A stretch of DNA of 64,000 nt from Gymnogyps californianus (taxonomy: Eukaryota; Chordata; Aves; Accipitriformes; Cathartidae). Shown in pieces: positions 63,141-64,000 of the stretch. Every line of letters starts with the position of its first letter. Position 1 is the first letter of the stretch. The notes beneath the pieces are model-generated. The model worked only from the letters and a program-made list of their open reading frames with translations. It was not told the origin of the DNA and ran no database searches. The stretch spans positions 29,245,437 through 29,309,436 of the forward strand of contig NC_059500.1 in the NCBI RefSeq assembly GCF_018139145.2, read 5' to 3'. The position numbers and the translations under genes are program-made.

Positions 63141-63461
63141 CACTGTTCTCCAAACTTTTGTGATTGCACAACCCTAACAGGAAAAAATTTTTGAGCACAC
63201 AACGCCAATATATGTATATATGTTTATTTATTAGTTATATACATGTACTACTGCAATAATATACTATGTACATTATAAAACATGCACCAAAATAGAAATT
63301 AAAAAGATGACATAAAGATGAAATAAACAATTTTTTTTAATTTTTGTTTTATTTTATTTTATTTTATTTATTAAAGGTACAAAAAATATTTTCTTTCCGC
63401 ACTCCAATGGATTGTCTTGTGCAGCCCCTGCAGTGTGTGCACCCCACTTTGGAGACCACTT
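63141..63461. mobile_element. Probable hAT-like MITE (non-autonomous DNA transposon)
   Basis: The 321-bp segment begins CACTGTTCTCCAAACTTTTG (63141-63160) and ends with CCCCACTTTGGAGACCACTT (63442-63461). Read outward these ends are degenerate inverted repeats sharing TCTCCAAA, of the CAGTGGTCTCCAAA type seen at hAT-element ends. A GCACAACCC motif inside the left end answers a GTGTGCACCCC motif inside the right. The interior is AT-rich with no transposase. The 8 bp after the right end (CCCTAGAG) resembles the hAT target consensus nTCTAGAn, but the left flank (AAATTAGG) matches it poorly, so the duplication has decayed or the boundary is off by a base or two. A (TTTTA)n run (63331-63373) lies inside. 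Confidence 0.55.
63331..63373. repeat. (TTTTA)n simple repeat
   Basis: T-run followed by about four TTTTA units. It is embedded in the proposed MITE and could derive from its AT-rich interior. Confidence 0.85.
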
Positions 63462-64000
63462 CCCTAGAGGATGTCATTCTAGACAGAGATGGGGAAAAGT
63501 GGCAGAATTGCACAAGGTGAGTCCCAAATACCTACTGGGAGAGAGGACAGATCTGGGATTTGTGCCATGGGAATGGGAGCACTTGGCAGGGTTCCCAGGT
63601 ACAAGCAGCATTGCCCTGTTCCAAGAATGGAAACACTGTAATTCAAATCATCAAATTGGTCAGCTGCCTTTGAAACAGGGAATTTGCGTGGTCTTTCTCT
63701 TTGCCATCCAGTTCATGCTTGCTGCTTTGTATGGTATACTCAGGTCTACATTCAGGTCTACTTTCATATATTCTCCTCAGCCATGGAAGCTAAATTAAAG
63801 TTTTTTTAAAAAGAAAAAAAAAAACAACCCAGCCAAAACCACACTGCTCTCCCTGTTCCTAGTCCAGCTGTTGGAGCTTTAAGAAAGGCCCCACTCTCAA
63901 CCTGTTCAATAAAATCCCAGGAACTGAAAACATTTGGCTATGCCCTTTAAAATCTTCCCTTCCCTTTCCATCTCACTCTTAAATGAAATAGTTGGACTAA
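63462..64000. other. Unassigned sequence at the right edge
   Basis: A 128-codon plus-strand frame (63412-63798) begins inside the proposed MITE end, which argues against a real gene, and no domain is recognisable. An A-rich run (63812-63824) follows. Nothing else seen. Confidence 0.5.

Noticed and set aside
63412..63798. 128-codon plus-strand frame
   Set aside because: Starts inside the proposed MITE end and has no recognisable domain.

Overview
The window looks like nuclear DNA from a bird. The evidence is its transposon content: several decayed CR1-type LINE copies on both strands, including one with the octamer-like 3' end typical of avian CR1, and a pair of LTR stretches matching common avian ERVL-class families. 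It is AT-rich and CpG-poor, rich in homopolymers and simple repeats, and dense with short frames broken by stops. I could not recognise a host protein-coding exon, an rRNA or tRNA gene, a CRISPR array or any bacterial feature. The best description is a gene-poor intergenic block or part of a very large intron. Repeat families are named from remembered family features, not from a database search.

Layout. 1-15.4 kb: mostly unassigned unique sequence, with a possible CR1 tail near 0.6 kb, a minus-strand CR1 3' remnant at 2.84-3.02 kb, a speculative exon at 10.85 kb, a G-quadruplex motif at 11.07 kb and a 19-bp-arm hairpin at 13.4 kb. 15.4-16.5 kb: two adjacent plus-strand ERVL-type LTR stretches. 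16.8 kb: a pyrimidine tract. About 19.0-19.35 kb: a possible solo LTR. 19.65-20.53 kb: an old plus-strand CR1 with reverse transcriptase motifs still legible. 20.5-33.3 kb: unique sequence with a small tandem duplication (28.3 kb), a C/A homopolymer junction (29.08 kb) and three perfect palindromes within about 100 bp (30.16-30.26 kb). 33.29-33.88 kb: a minus-strand CR1.

33.9-47.4 kb: unique sequence with a hairpin (34.13 kb), an ISRE-like palindrome (38.37 kb), a GC-rich patch (39.38-39.67 kb), a polypyrimidine block (39.9 kb), a long GGGA/GGAA purine tract (41.3 kb) and an internally deleted CR1 (42.44-42.83 kb). 47.46-49.64 kb: the largest element, a 5'-truncated CR1 with endonuclease and reverse transcriptase remnants and an intact-looking 3' end. 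52.7-52.9 kb: a possible CR1 fragment. 60.0-60.43 kb: an ancient minus-strand LINE reverse transcriptase fragment. 63.14-63.46 kb: a probable hAT-like MITE with degenerate terminal inverted repeats.

No genes can be seen working together. Every recognisable coding remnant belongs to a retroelement and is disabled by stops, frameshifts or deletions. The most interesting leftovers are structural or regulatory: the palindrome cluster, the ISRE palindrome, the GC-rich promoter-like patch and the two deletion-bearing CR1 copies. I found no convincing undescribed biological system.
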